The notes: generated by a model not told the origin, from the sequence alone. A DNA stretch of 64,000 bases from Natribaculum luteum (GCF_023008545.1 NZ_CP095397.1:1860001-1924000); one strand, 5' to 3'; shown: positions 16,292-25,750, numbered from the stretch's first letter. Program-made: numbers and translations.

Positions 16292-16881
16292 TGCGACTCG
16301 GGCTGTTATACAGCGGCGGGAAAGACTCGACGCTCGCGGCGTTACTGTTAGACGAGTTCTACGACGTCACCCTGACGACGGCCCACTTCGGCGTCACCGA
16401 CGACTGGAAACACGCCCGCGAAACGGCGGCTGCGACCGGCTTCGACTTCGAACTTCTCGAGCTCGATCCGGACGTCGCTGCGGAGGCCGCCGATCGAATT
16501 CGTGAGGACGGCTTCCCGCGAAACGGCATCCAGCTCGTCCACCAGCACGCCCTGGAGCGCGTCGCCCAGGCGGGCTTCGACGCGGTCGCCGACGGCACCC
16601 GTCGCGACGACCGCGTCCCGACCGTCTCGCGGGCGCAGGCCCAGAGCCTCGAGGATCGACACGACGTCGACTACATCGCGCCGCTGTCGGGCTTCGGTCG
16701 CAGCGCCGTCGACCGACTCGTCGACGCGACGCTCGACGTGACCGTCGGTCCGAGCGAGGAGATCACGCGGGCGGACTACGAGGCCGAACTGCGCGCGATC
16801 ATCGCCGAGAAGGACGGCCGGGACGCAATCACCGAGTTGTTCCCCGACCACGAGCAGACGTACGTGACCGGCGTCCGGTAG
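16291..16881 (+). CDS. PP-loop ATP pyrophosphatase-like protein (DUF7411-like)
   Basis: A 196-residue protein with an N-terminal PP-loop, Y-S-G-G-K-D-S-T-L-A-A at about residues 7-17. This is the ATP-binding signature of adenine-nucleotide alpha hydrolases such as tRNA thiolation and ATP-sulfurylase-like enzymes. Later stretches V-A-D-G-T-R-R-D-D-R-V-P-T and Y-I-A-P-L-S-G-F-G are typical of the archaeal branch. No zinc-binding Cys clusters are present, so it is not a NcsA/TtuA-type tRNA thiolase. The substrate is unknown. It overlaps the PDCD5-like gene by one base; hisS follows after 66 bp. Confidence 0.85.
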   Translation: MRLGLLYSGGKDSTLAALLLDEFYDVTLTTAHFGVTDDWKHARETAAATGFDFELLELDPDVAAEAADRIREDGFPRNGIQLVHQHALERVAQAGFDAVADGTRRDDRVPTVSRAQAQSLEDRHDVDYIAPLSGFGRSAVDRLVDATLDVTVGPSEEITRADYEAELRAIIAEKDGRDAITELFPDHEQTYVTGVR

Positions 16882-16947
16882 CGAACGCGAGCGTCGTCGT
16901 CCGACCGAACGGACACATAGAAGTGTGCCGTGCTCGAACGGACGGCC

Positions 16948-18249
16948 ATGTACGACCGCATCAAGGGGTTCCGTGACTTCTATCCCGACGAGATGGTCGC
17001 TCGGCGGGCCACGACCGACGTCTTGGAGGAGACGGCCCGCCGATACGGCTTCCGCGAGATCGCCACGCCCGCACTCGAGCGCGCCGAGATGTGGACCGAC
17101 AAGAGCGGGGACGAGATCGTCGACGAACTGTACGACTTCGAGGACCAGGGCGGCCGTCACGTGACGATGACGCCGGAGCTGACGCCGACCGTCGCCCGGA
17201 TGGTCGTCGCCAAGCAACAGGAGCTCTCGAAGCCGATCAAGTGGTTCTCGACCCGGCCGTTCTGGCGGTACGAACAGGTCCAGCAGGGCCGTCAGCGCGA
17301 GTTCTACCAGACGAACGTCGACATCTTCGGCTCTGCAGAACCCGAAGCCGACGCCGAGGTCCTCGCCTGGGCGGCCGACGCCCTCACGGGACTCGGGCTG
17401 ACCGGCGAGGACTTCGAGTTCCGCGTCTCCCACCGGGACATCCTCGGCGGCGTCCTCGAGACGTTCGACGCCGACGTCGACACCGAGGCGGCGATCCGCG
17501 CCGTCGACAAGTCCGCCAAGATCGAGCGAGTTGAGTACCACGATCTGCTCGTCGACGCCGGCCTCTCGGTCGACCAGGCAGCCCAGTTCGACGACCTCAT
17601 CGCCACGGGTGATCTCGACGCAGTCGTCGAGTTCGCGGACAGCGAACGCGTGACCGACGCGGTCGAGAACCTCCGGAACGTCCTCGCCGCCGCGGAGGAC
17701 TTCGGCGCTCGCGAGTACTGTACGATCTCGCTCGAGACGGCCCGCGGACTCGATTACTACACGGGCGTCGTCTTCGAGTGTTTCGACTCCGCGGGCGACG
17801 TCTCCCGTTCGGTCTTCGGCGGCGGGCGCTACGACGACCTGATCGAGCAGTTCGGCGGCCAGCCGACGCCGGCGGTCGGCGTCGCGCCGGGACACGCCAC
17901 ACTGTCGCTTCTGTGCCAGCGCGCGGGCGTCTGGCCCGACGAGGAGATCGCCACCGACTACTACGTCCTCCAGGTCGGTGACACGCGGGAAACGGCGGCT
18001 CGAATCACTCGAGAACTGCGCGACCGCGGCCACGTCGTCGAGACCGACGTCGCGGGTCGCTCGTTCGGCGCGCAACTCGACTACGCCGACTCGATCAACG
18101 CCGAGACGACGGTGATCGTCGGCGAGCGCGACCTCGAGAACGACGAGGTGACGGTCAAGGACATGGACGCGGGCGACCAGGTCCAGGTTCCCGTCGACGA
18201 GTTCCCCGGCGATCGCGATCGGCCGACGTTCGACGACTTCGCGGCGTGA
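16948..18249 (+). CDS. hisS: Histidyl-tRNA synthetase
   Basis: A 433-residue class II synthetase. Motif 1 region: Y-G-F-R-E-I-A-T-P-A-L-E. Motif 2: F-W-R-Y-E-Q-V-Q-Q-G-R-Q-R-E-F. The histidine-specific segments are R-G-L-D-Y-Y-T-G-V-V-F-E and F-G-G-G-R-Y-D-D-L, and an anticodon-binding domain occupies the last 95 residues. An upstream in-frame GTG (16930) would add six residues, but the ATG at 16948 (M-Y-D-R-I-K-G-F) matches the family start. It is cytoplasmic and essential. Confidence 0.96.
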   Translation: MYDRIKGFRDFYPDEMVARRATTDVLEETARRYGFREIATPALERAEMWTDKSGDEIVDELYDFEDQGGRHVTMTPELTPTVARMVVAKQQELSKPIKWFSTRPFWRYEQVQQGRQREFYQTNVDIFGSAEPEADAEVLAWAADALTGLGLTGEDFEFRVSHRDILGGVLETFDADVDTEAAIRAVDKSAKIERVEYHDLLVDAGLSVDQAAQFDDLIATGDLDAVVEFADSERVTDAVENLRNVLAAAEDFGAREYCTISLETARGLDYYTGVVFECFDSAGDVSRSVFGGGRYDDLIEQFGGQPTPAVGVAPGHATLSLLCQRAGVWPDEEIATDYYVLQVGDTRETAARITRELRDRGHVVETDVAGRSFGAQLDYADSINAETTVIVGERDLENDEVTVKDMDAGDQVQVPVDEFPGDRDRPTFDDFAA

Positions 18250-18338
18250 TCGCGACAACGCACTGATCGTGGTGCTCGACGCTGGTCGACACCATCGGAC
18301 ACCCCTGAATACTTTTCTGCCGTCGATCTAGTTGCGGT

Positions 18339-18998
18339 ATGGCGACGATTGCGGAGTTTTGGCTTCCGGCCGACGGCTTCCCGCTCGGGGCGACGATCGA
18401 GGCCGACCCGGCCATCCGAATCGAATTCGAGCGAATCATCCCTGCGGATGAGGGGATCGTCCCGTTTTTCTGCGTCTGGGACGCGAACGACTTCGACGCG
18501 TTCGAACGAACGCTCCTCGAGACGCAGGCCGTTCGCTCGCTCGAGAAACTGTCTCGAGTCGATTCGATGCGACTGTACAGGGCGCGGTGGAACCCGTCGG
18601 TCGAGGGGTTCGTTCACGGGATCGCCGCGAGCGGGGCGACAATCCTCGATGGACGCGGGACCGCCGACGGCTGGCGGTTCGAACTCCGGTTTACGGACCG
18701 CGCCGGGATCCGACGGTTCCAGCGATACTGCGAGCAAAACGACGTTCCGATCACACTCCAGCGCGTCTACACCGTTCGCGACGCCCGAAGCGGCGAGCGG
18801 TACGGGCTGACAGACGACCAGCGCGAGACGCTCCACACCGCGTACGAACGGGGATACTTCGAGGAGCCGAGGGGGGTCACGCAGTCGGAACTGGCCGACG
18901 AGTTCGACGTGAGCCAGCGAGCGGTCTCCCGGCGTCTCAGGCGTGCACTCTCGCGGCTGGTCGGAAACACGGTCGCACTCGAGGACGGCCCGTCGTGA
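18339..18998 (+). CDS. HTH-10 (Bat-like) transcriptional regulator
   Basis: A 219-residue protein. The first ~150 residues match the sensor-like N-terminal region of haloarchaeal Bat/HTH-10 proteins (A-T-I-A-E-F-W-L-P-A-D-G-F at the start). The last ~60 residues are the HTH-10 domain: L-T-D-D-Q-R-E-T-L-H-T-A-Y-E-R-G-Y-F, then Q-S-E-L-A-D-E-F-D-V-S-Q-R-A-V-S-R-R-L-R-R. This is a typical haloarchaeal single-gene regulator; its target is unknown. A paralogue occurs at 55296-55958. It is flanked by hisS and a HalOD1 gene. Confidence 0.92.
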   Translation: MATIAEFWLPADGFPLGATIEADPAIRIEFERIIPADEGIVPFFCVWDANDFDAFERTLLETQAVRSLEKLSRVDSMRLYRARWNPSVEGFVHGIAASGATILDGRGTADGWRFELRFTDRAGIRRFQRYCEQNDVPITLQRVYTVRDARSGERYGLTDDQRETLHTAYERGYFEEPRGVTQSELADEFDVSQRAVSRRLRRALSRLVGNTVALEDGPS

Positions 18999-19127
18999 CA
19001 CCGCCGACACACCTTCGCTGATAAACGGGTTCTACCTAGACGCACTAACGTAACTTTCGCCGGTAGCTTTGGTATCGTCGTCTACGATGGGACGAACTCA
19101 GACGCCGTTTGCACTCCCGGATCCGAG

Positions 19128-19466
19128 GTGGGAAAACGCGTGACGGACGACGTGAGCGAGGAGGCCGAACCGGCGACCGTCGACGCGCTCGACGCGGACA
19201 GCAACGCGAGCGTCTATCGTACGTCCTACGACCCGGCGACCGACGATTCACTCGTCACAGTCCTCGCCGACGCGATCGCGACGATGACGGGATACGAACC
19301 GCTCGAGGTCGAACCGCTTTACACCTGGGTCGACCTGGACGCCCTCGAGGCGCTTTTCGCACGCCGGTCGACGGGTGAACGTCGACGCGGGACGGTGTCG
19401 TTTACCGTGTACGAGCACACGGTGACGATCGTCGACGGCGAGTCGATCAGCGTCGAGGCGCCGTAG
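19128..19466 (+). CDS. HalOD1 output domain protein
   Basis: A 112-residue single-domain protein. The core (V-L-A-D-A-I-A-T-M-T-G-Y-E-P-L-E-V-E-P-L, then D-L-D-A-L-E-A-L-F) is the HalOD1 domain, which is usually fused to sensors or stands alone in haloarchaea and is thought to act in signalling. The start is a GTG at 19128, with a second GTG four codons later at 19140; neither has a clear ribosome-binding site. The upstream 130 bp is AT-richer and holds the promoter region. The partner is unknown. Confidence 0.85.
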   Translation: MGKRVTDDVSEEAEPATVDALDADSNASVYRTSYDPATDDSLVTVLADAIATMTGYEPLEVEPLYTWVDLDALEALFARRSTGERRRGTVSFTVYEHTVTIVDGESISVEAP

Positions 19467-19518
19467 CGCGACGATAGTCGGGAGTAGCATTATCCGTTGG
19501 GATGATGTACGACGCCTG

Positions 19519-21003
19519 ATGGTCGACAGCCGCCCAAACGTATTGCTTCTGCTCACCGACCAGGAACGGTACGAGTGCACCACACCCGACGGACCGCCGG
19601 TCGATACCCCGACGTTCGATCGACTCTCGGCGGAGGGGATGCGTTTCGAACGGACGTTCACGCCGATCAGCATTTGCACCAGCGCCCGTGCGTCGCTGTT
19701 GACCGGGCTGTATCCCCACAATCACGGGATGTTGAACAACAGCCACGAGGCGGACGCGATCCGGGATCACCTCCCGGCGGACTTGCCGACGTTCTCCGAG
19801 CGCCTCGACGACGCCGGCTACGATCTCACGTACGTCGGCAAGTGGCACGTCGGCAAGACTCCGAACGAAGACGGCGAGGGCCAGTCCGGGAACGACGACG
19901 ATGGTCCACCTCCGGAAGACTTCGGCTTCAAGTATCTCGGTGGCAGCGACGTCCACCACGACGACATCGACACCAGGTTCGGCGAGTATCGCAAAGAGAT
20001 CGGCGAGCCGATCGCCGACGAGGACCTCACGGACGAGAATTACACCAGCACTGGCATGTTAGTCGCGGCGGAAACGTCTGCTTCGGTAGAAGCAACTCGA
20101 GCGTACTTTCTCGCCGAGCTAACGATCGAGGCGATCGAACGCCACGCCGAGGACGACGGCCCGTTCTTCCATCGGACGGACTTCTACGGGCCACACCATC
20201 CGTACGTCGTCCCGGAGCCGTACGCCTCGATGTACGACCCCGACGAGATCGAGCCCTGGGACACCTACGCCGAGACGTTCGAGGGGAAGCCGGCCGTCCA
20301 CGAACAGTACGTTCGCTACCGCGGCGTCGAGGACTTCGACTGGGAGACGTGGGCTGAGAAAATCGCGAAGTACTGGGGCTTCGTGACGATGATCGACGAC
20401 CAGGTACGTCGAATCCTCGAGGCCCTCGAGGAACACGGACTCGCCGAGGACACCGTCGTCGTCCACGCTTCGGATCACGGCAACTTCGTCGGCAACCACC
20501 GCCAGTTCAACAAGGGCCCACTGATGTACGACGAGACGTATCACGTTCCCTTGCAGGTGCGCTGGCCCGGCATCACGGAGGAAGGTACGACCTGCGACGC
20601 ACCGGTTCTCCTCCAGGACCTCGCGCCGACGTTCCTCGAGATCGGCGAGGCGGAGCCTCTCGACGATATCGACGCCCGAAGTTTCGTCCCGCTGCTCGAG
20701 GGCGAGCGACCGGACGACTGGCGCGATTCCATCTACGCGGAGTACCACGGCGACGAGTTCGGCCTCTACAGCCAGCGGATGGTCCGCACGGACGAGTACA
20801 AGTACGTCTACAACGGCCCCGATCGAAACGAACTGTACGACCTCGAGGCCGATCCGGCGGAACTCCAGAACCTGATCGACCACCCTGGCTACGCCGAGGT
20901 GCAACGAGATCTGGAGGAACGACTCGTCGCGTGGATGGACGAAACCGACGATTCGATCCGGAAGTGGGTTCCGACGACGTTCGACGACGCGTCGACCGAG
21001 TAA
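19519..21003 (+). CDS. Sulfatase family hydrolase
   Basis: A 494-residue alkaline-phosphatase-superfamily enzyme. It starts R-P-N-V-L-L-L-L-T-D-Q (metal ligand Asp). The formylglycine-type motif is C-T-S-A-R at residues 53-57, with Ser where Pro is common, followed by A-S-L-L-T-G-L-Y-P. Further hallmarks are Y-V-G-K-W-H-V-G-K and the C-terminal metal site H-A-S-D-H-G. It is therefore a plausible Cys-type sulfatase acting on sulfate esters, or a related phosphohydrolase. No signal peptide is visible. It converges on a second sulfatase-like gene 29 bp away, so the two stop regions face each other. Confidence 0.9.
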   Translation: MVDSRPNVLLLLTDQERYECTTPDGPPVDTPTFDRLSAEGMRFERTFTPISICTSARASLLTGLYPHNHGMLNNSHEADAIRDHLPADLPTFSERLDDAGYDLTYVGKWHVGKTPNEDGEGQSGNDDDGPPPEDFGFKYLGGSDVHHDDIDTRFGEYRKEIGEPIADEDLTDENYTSTGMLVAAETSASVEATRAYFLAELTIEAIERHAEDDGPFFHRTDFYGPHHPYVVPEPYASMYDPDEIEPWDTYAETFEGKPAVHEQYVRYRGVEDFDWETWAEKIAKYWGFVTMIDDQVRRILEALEEHGLAEDTVVVHASDHGNFVGNHRQFNKGPLMYDETYHVPLQVRWPGITEEGTTCDAPVLLQDLAPTFLEIGEAEPLDDIDARSFVPLLEGERPDDWRDSIYAEYHGDEFGLYSQRMVRTDEYKYVYNGPDRNELYDLEADPAELQNLIDHPGYAEVQRDLEERLVAWMDETDDSIRKWVPTTFDDASTE

Positions 21004-21032
21004 ACGACCACGGGTCGGGTGACCCGTGGCTT

Positions 21033-22571
21033 TTAGAGGTAGCCGAGGTCCGCGAGTCGGTCTTCCGTCGACTCGCTCATCGAGACGCTTCCCTCAGTCG
21101 CCGCGCTCTCGAGGCCGTCGAAGCGACGCTCGAGTCGCTCCCGGAGGTCGGCCCGCACCGTCGGTTCGTCGTCGGCGACGTCGGTCGTCTCGAGTGGATC
21201 GGTCGTCATCCGGTGGAGTCGTTCGAACTCGCCGTCGCCGACGACGTACTTGTACTCGGCCGTGCGGATCGCCCGGAGTTGCCTGTCGAACTCGTAGATG
21301 CGCTCGGGCAGATCGCCGAAGCGAGCCTCGAGGCGGTCGATCGACGGCTGGGGCGCGACGTACTCGGCGAAGACCGCGTCTCGAGGATCGTTCCTCGCGT
21401 CCGGGTGCAACGACCGTCCCCAGCTTTGTTCGCGAAACGCTCGATCGTCGACGGCCGCCGTATCGAGGAGCGTGTCCGGGAGGTCGAGCAGCGACACGAG
21501 TTCGCTCCGGCGTCCGCCGTCGGTGAACGGGCCGCCACGGACGACGAGCGGGACGTGCAACAGCGTCTCGTAGAGGTTGTACTGATGGCCGAAGAAACCG
21601 TGTTCACCGACGTTCTCGCCGTGGTCGCCACAGACGACAAGCAGGGTGTCCTCCCACTCGCCCGCGGACTCGAGTGCGTCCCGGAGGCGGCCGAGTTGTT
21701 CGTCGACGTAGGCGAGTTCGCCCCTGTAGAGCGCACGGAGCAGTCGAAACTCGCGCTCGCCGAGCTCGTAGTCGCCGACATCGTAGGCGCGGGGATCCTG
21801 TCTGATCGCAGTCGCCTCCTCGTAACTCGCGTCCGGCGGGAGGAACCGTTCGGCGTGTGCCTGCGGCGGATCGTACTCGACGTGGGGTTCGATGTAGTTA
21901 CAGAACAGAAAGAACGGTCGGTCGCGCTCGCGGTTCTGTAGCCAGTCTGCGATCCAGGTCGTCGTCCGGTCGGCACCGTCGTCGCCCTGGGGCTTTATCA
22001 CCTCGCTGTAGAGCAGGTTCGCCGCGTTGACCACGGGGTTGCCCTCGAAGAGCCGATCGCGGGCGGCCTCGAGTTTCGCCTCGAGGTGTTCGGCCCGGAC
22101 GACGGTTCCCATGTCCACGTCGGACTGGACGTACTGCCAGCCACGGCGCAGCGTCTCGAACCCGCGGTCGAAGCCGAACTCCTCGGTGATCCAGGTGTTG
22201 TTCGAGACGCCGACGGTCTCGTAGCCGGCGTCGGAAAACGACTCCGCGAGCGTCCGGTGATCTGGGCCGAGATAGGTGTGGCCACCGTGTGTACCGTGTT
22301 CCGAGGGGTACGTTCCGGTGAACAGCGAGGCGTGTGAGGGGACCGTCCACGGCGCGGTCGCGAACGCGCGCTCGAAGGAGGTCCCCTCGGCCGCGAGCGA
22401 GGCGAGTGTCGGCATCGTTCGACTCTCCGCGGTTCCACACCCCGTCGCGTTTCGCTCGCCCGGCGCGTTCACCTCGTCGACGCTCGTCGCTCGCGCCGTA
22501 TCGAGGACGACGAGAACGACGTTGTGGACGTTCTCGTGTGACTCACTCTCACGTCCATTGGACTCGCCCAT
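21033..22571 (-). CDS. Sulfatase-like alkaline-phosphatase-superfamily protein lacking the formylglycine Cys
   Basis: A 512-residue protein with the superfamily framework: V-V-L-D-T-A-R-A-T (metal Asp near residue 24), F-T-G-T-Y-P-S-E-H-G, and C-G-D-H-G-E-N-V-G-E-H-G. At the position of the sulfatase C-x-P-x-R motif it reads T-V-P-S-H (residues 76-80), so both the modifiable Cys and the Arg are absent. A Thr nucleophile is characteristic of phosphodiesterase and phosphotransferase branches of this superfamily, so the substrate may be a phosphate ester or alkyl phosphate. The start at 22571 is the ATG preceding G-E-S-N-G. It is convergent with the 19519 gene. Confidence 0.88.
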   Translation of the reverse strand: MGESNGRESESHENVHNVVLVVLDTARATSVDEVNAPGERNATGCGTAESRTMPTLASLAAEGTSFERAFATAPWTVPSHASLFTGTYPSEHGTHGGHTYLGPDHRTLAESFSDAGYETVGVSNNTWITEEFGFDRGFETLRRGWQYVQSDVDMGTVVRAEHLEAKLEAARDRLFEGNPVVNAANLLYSEVIKPQGDDGADRTTTWIADWLQNRERDRPFFLFCNYIEPHVEYDPPQAHAERFLPPDASYEEATAIRQDPRAYDVGDYELGEREFRLLRALYRGELAYVDEQLGRLRDALESAGEWEDTLLVVCGDHGENVGEHGFFGHQYNLYETLLHVPLVVRGGPFTDGGRRSELVSLLDLPDTLLDTAAVDDRAFREQSWGRSLHPDARNDPRDAVFAEYVAPQPSIDRLEARFGDLPERIYEFDRQLRAIRTAEYKYVVGDGEFERLHRMTTDPLETTDVADDEPTVRADLRERLERRFDGLESAATEGSVSMSESTEDRLADLGYL

Positions 22572-22768
22572 AGTACACCTACTCCAGCCCCTGCAGGGAA
22601 GGCCACCTTCCCGGAGTATGCAGGTGATTGACGATATCACCCCGTCACGGCATGGGGTTTGCTCTCCCCGTCGCTCGGTGATGGCGGGAGATACAACCGA
22701 ACGATACTAATCAACCATCCTATCGTTAGGCCAACAGCTTAACGAGGACGGGACGCAAGACGAGTTCG

Positions 22769-23176
22769 ATGACGACGGCTCCGTTCCGAGATGGTAAGCG
22801 CGTCATTCGCAGATGGAATCGCGCGTTCAGTGCAGTCTCGACCGAACCACGCCGCCAGTTGATCGTCGCCCTCCTGGACGCTCCAGCCGACGATACCGTC
22901 CTGCTACCGGGGAGCGCGATGAACCCGAACGATCCGCGCGATCTCGAGACGCTTCGACGCGAACTGCGCCACACCCACCTTCCGATGCTCGCAGACGCGG
23001 GGTTCGTCGAGTGGGACACCGACCCGCTGGTCGCGTCTCGCGGCCCGCGGTTCGACGAAGTCGCGGTGATCTTCGAGGCGTTACACGAGAACGCGACTTC
23101 CCTCCCCGACCAGCTAGTCTCCGGCTGCCGGCGACTCGAGCGAGAACGCCGGAGCCAGAGCAGTTCCGCGGACTGA
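22769..23176 (+). CDS. DUF7344-like winged-helix protein
   Basis: A 135-residue protein. The segment S-T-E-P-R-R-Q-L-I-V-A-L-L-D-A, followed by L-R-R-E-L-R-H-T-H-L-P-M-L-A-D-A-G-F-V-E-W, is the ArsR-like winged helix of the haloarchaeal DUF7344 group. It is probably a DNA-binding regulator. The last 15 residues are polar (R-E-R-R-S-Q-S-S-S). It is divergent from the sulfatase-like gene at 22571; the 197-bp gap carries AT-rich patches near 22706-22740 that may include both promoters. Confidence 0.75.
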   Translation: MTTAPFRDGKRVIRRWNRAFSAVSTEPRRQLIVALLDAPADDTVLLPGSAMNPNDPRDLETLRRELRHTHLPMLADAGFVEWDTDPLVASRGPRFDEVAVIFEALHENATSLPDQLVSGCRRLERERRSQSSSAD

Positions 23177-23254
23177 CGAGCGACGTCCCACTTCTGTCGA
23201 TCGTCGATAGCGACGTCCGAGAGTATAACCGCCCCGACGCCCTGGGTCGAATCG

Positions 23255-24091
23255 ATGTCGATGCGGGCATTCCGAATCGCCTACGACGGCACGCCGTACT
23301 ACGGATTTCAACGCCAGCCGGACGTTCCGACCGTCGAGGACACACTCTTCGACGCGCTCCGTGATCTCGAGGTCTTCACCGGCGACAAGCCGGCAGGGTA
23401 CGCCGCCGCCGGGCGAACCGACGCGGGCGTCTCCGCCGTCGCCCAGACGGTCGCCTTCGAGGCCCCCGACTGGCTCATGCCGCGGGCGTTCAACGCCGAA
23501 CTCCCGGCGAAGATCCGCGCGTGGGCGTCGGCCGACGCGCCCGCCGACTTTCACGCGACCCACCATGCCGCCCGACGCGAGTACGTCTACCACCTCTACG
23601 CTCCCGCCACCGACGCCGACCGCACACTCGCCGCGACGGTCGACGACGACCGCTTCGACGCCGCACTCGAGGCCCTCTCCGGCTCCCACGACTTTCACAA
23701 CCTCACGCCGGACGACGCGAACACCGAGCGATCGCCCGACCTCGAGGCGAGCCGCGACGGCGACTACCTCGTCGTGACGGTCCGTGCGGACGGGTTCGCC
23801 CGCGAACTCGTTCGTCGACTGGTCTCGCTCGCTCACGCCGTCGGGACCGGCGACGCCCCATTCGAGAAGATCGATCGCGCGCTCTCGCCGACGCAACTTC
23901 CCGGTCACGAGGGGATTCCGCCGGCCCCGGCCGAACCGCTCGTGTTGACACGCGTCGCGTATCCCGACCTCGAGTTCGACACCGACCCGGAGGCGGCCGC
24001 GAGCGCCCGCGAGATATTCGAACGGCGACGGATCGACCGGGCGACCGGCGCGCGCGTCTCGCGAGAGATCCGCGAGGGCATCGCCGAGTGA
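23255..24091 (+). CDS. truA: tRNA pseudouridine(38-40) synthase TruA
   Basis: A 278-residue enzyme that makes pseudouridine in the anticodon stem-loop. It starts R-I-A-Y-D-G-T-P-Y-Y-G-F-Q-R-Q-P. The catalytic Asp lies in A-G-R-T-D-A-G-V-S-A near residue 57, and F-A-R-E-L-V-R-R-L-V occurs near residue 175. An ATG two codons downstream (23261) is an equally good start. The small membrane gene follows after 34 bp and may be co-transcribed. It is one of several tRNA-modification genes in the window (pus10, trmY, tgtA). Confidence 0.95.
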   Translation: MSMRAFRIAYDGTPYYGFQRQPDVPTVEDTLFDALRDLEVFTGDKPAGYAAAGRTDAGVSAVAQTVAFEAPDWLMPRAFNAELPAKIRAWASADAPADFHATHHAARREYVYHLYAPATDADRTLAATVDDDRFDAALEALSGSHDFHNLTPDDANTERSPDLEASRDGDYLVVTVRADGFARELVRRLVSLAHAVGTGDAPFEKIDRALSPTQLPGHEGIPPAPAEPLVLTRVAYPDLEFDTDPEAAASAREIFERRRIDRATGARVSREIREGIAE

Positions 24092-24125
24092 AACCGTTTT
24101 GCCGACGCGCGACACACGTCGGGAC

Positions 24126-24362
24126 ATGGACCTGTCACCCGAGGAGTACGGTGCCTACTGGCGCGGTGCGATCCGCATCGCCGCCGGGGTGCTCGTCGTC
24201 TTCGTCGGCAGTCGATTCGTCGACCCGCTGCTCTCCCACTCGGCGTTCGGTGCGACCGTCCTCGGCGTCGTCCTCTTCGTGGGGTTCGTCCTCGCGGGCA
24301 CGTTCGTCGCCGTCCTCGGGGTCGCTCGAGTCGTCAGGACGGCCGTCGCCGTCGAGACGTAG
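24126..24362 (+). CDS. Small membrane protein, two TM segments
   Basis: A 78-residue protein starting M-D-L-S-P-E-E-Y-G-A-Y-W. TM segments are at about residues 16-35 (I-A-A-G-V-L-V-V-F-V-G) and 45-70 (V-L-G-V-V-L-F-V-G-F-V-L-A-G). An in-frame start nine codons upstream is possible but less likely, because it would overlap the end of truA more closely. It follows truA by 34 bp and converges on the M28 peptidase gene. I do not recognise the family. Confidence 0.7.
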   Translation: MDLSPEEYGAYWRGAIRIAAGVLVVFVGSRFVDPLLSHSAFGATVLGVVLFVGFVLAGTFVAVLGVARVVRTAVAVET

Positions 24363-24373
24363 CGACGCTCGGC

Positions 24374-25750
24374 CTAGTCCCACGACTCGGGCCAGATCCC
24401 CGCCGCCCGCATTCCCGGTTCGTACTCCTGTTCTTGCAGCGCCGCTCGCAGCGTGTCCTCGTCGATCCGGGGGACCTCGAGTCGACCCAGTTCCCACACC
24501 AGCAGCGCCGTCAGCATCGCGTGCTCGCGGAGATTTCGCGGATCGACCTTGTCCCGCGTGTCGGCCGCCGTGTGTCCCCAGCCGCGGCCGCGTTCGCCGC
24601 CTGCTGGTGGTTCGCTGTGGAGTTGCAGCGACGGGACGCCGGTACGGAGGAACGGCCAGTGGTCGCTGAACGGGTGTGGATCCGGCTCGTGGACGACCGG
24701 CTGGCCGTACTCGCGTCCCACGCGTTCGGCCGCCTCCGCGAGCGGCTCCGAGGTGTGGCTGTACGCCTGCAGATTCCGGAACCGGCCCGCGCCGTCGACG
24801 TTGACGACGGCGCGAACGTCCGCTTCGTCGACCGCCGCCGCCAGCGCCTCGGCACCGAGCAGCCCGATCTCCTCGCAGCCGACGCCGGCGATCCGGACGC
24901 GACACGCGAGGTCGTCCTCGAGGGCGGCGAGGATCGACGCGGCGGCGACGACCGTGGCGACGCCACAGCCGTTGTCGAGTGCGCCCTCGGCGACGTCGTG
25001 GGCGTCGTAGTGGGCGAGCAGGAGGATCTCGTCGGTCGTGTCTGGCCCGACCGTCCCGTGGACGTTCTGGCTCGAGCCGTCTGCCGTCGTCGCGTCGACC
25101 CGAAGGCGGGCGCGACTGCCCCGGTCGGCGTACTCACAGAGCCAGTCGTGGGTCTCCGCGCTCACGCCGACGCCGGGCATCGCGGCCTCGTCACCGAAGC
25201 GCACCGCGCCGGTCGGGGGAAGCTGGCCGGGGACGTGGTTGCCGAAGACGAACGCCTCCGCGCCGGCCGCCGCGGCGTGGCCGAACTTCTCCATCCGGTG
25301 GACGAACCGCTGCCCCGGCGGCGTCGTCGTGCTCGCGACCGCGATCGCCCCCCGCACGTCGGCTGCCTCGATCTCCTCGGGCGTGCCGTAGCCGACGTCG
25401 ACCAGTGGTCCCTCGACGTCACCCGCCGCGGAGTACGGCAACGCGATGGCCTCGAACGACCGTTCGACGCTCTCGCGACCACCGCCCTCGGTCTCGTGGT
25501 CGACGACGGCGAACTCGGTCGTCGCCCGCTCCCAGTAGCGCATCGCGAACTCGTCCGTTCGCACGTCGGTGACGCCAGCGGCCTCGAGTGCGTCGCCGAC
25601 GATCTCCGCCGCGTGCCGTTCGCCGGGTGAGCCACCCATCCGATTCTCGAGTTCGGTCAATCTCGTTAGCACCCTCCACGCCCGGTCGTCCGACCACGCC
25701 CGCCCCAGCGCGCGCTCGAGCGTGGCGGGTCTGTCGTCGTCGCGGTTCAT
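24374..25750 (-). CDS. M28 family zinc aminopeptidase
   Basis: A 458-residue peptidase. The metal-binding segments of family M28 are visible: A-H-Y-D-A-H-D (first His/Asp), D-N-G-C-G-V-A-T (bridging Asp), C-E-E-I-G-L-L-G (catalytic Glu pair) and V-N-V-D-G-A-G. A PA (protease-associated) insert probably spans residues about 110-215. No signal peptide is evident, so it is probably cytoplasmic. It is divergent from pepF, another peptidase, with 89 bp between starts, which suggests both serve peptide turnover. Confidence 0.9.
   Translation of the reverse strand: MNRDDDRPATLERALGRAWSDDRAWRVLTRLTELENRMGGSPGERHAAEIVGDALEAAGVTDVRTDEFAMRYWERATTEFAVVDHETEGGGRESVERSFEAIALPYSAAGDVEGPLVDVGYGTPEEIEAADVRGAIAVASTTTPPGQRFVHRMEKFGHAAAAGAEAFVFGNHVPGQLPPTGAVRFGDEAAMPGVGVSAETHDWLCEYADRGSRARLRVDATTADGSSQNVHGTVGPDTTDEILLLAHYDAHDVAEGALDNGCGVATVVAAASILAALEDDLACRVRIAGVGCEEIGLLGAEALAAAVDEADVRAVVNVDGAGRFRNLQAYSHTSEPLAEAAERVGREYGQPVVHEPDPHPFSDHWPFLRTGVPSLQLHSEPPAGGERGRGWGHTAADTRDKVDPRNLREHAMLTALLVWELGRLEVPRIDEDTLRAALQEQEYEPGMRAAGIWPESWD

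Noticed and set aside
16348..18258. A 636-residue minus-strand frame across the PP-loop gene and hisS.
   Set aside because: Both plus-strand genes have clear motifs; this frame has none and crosses two genes.
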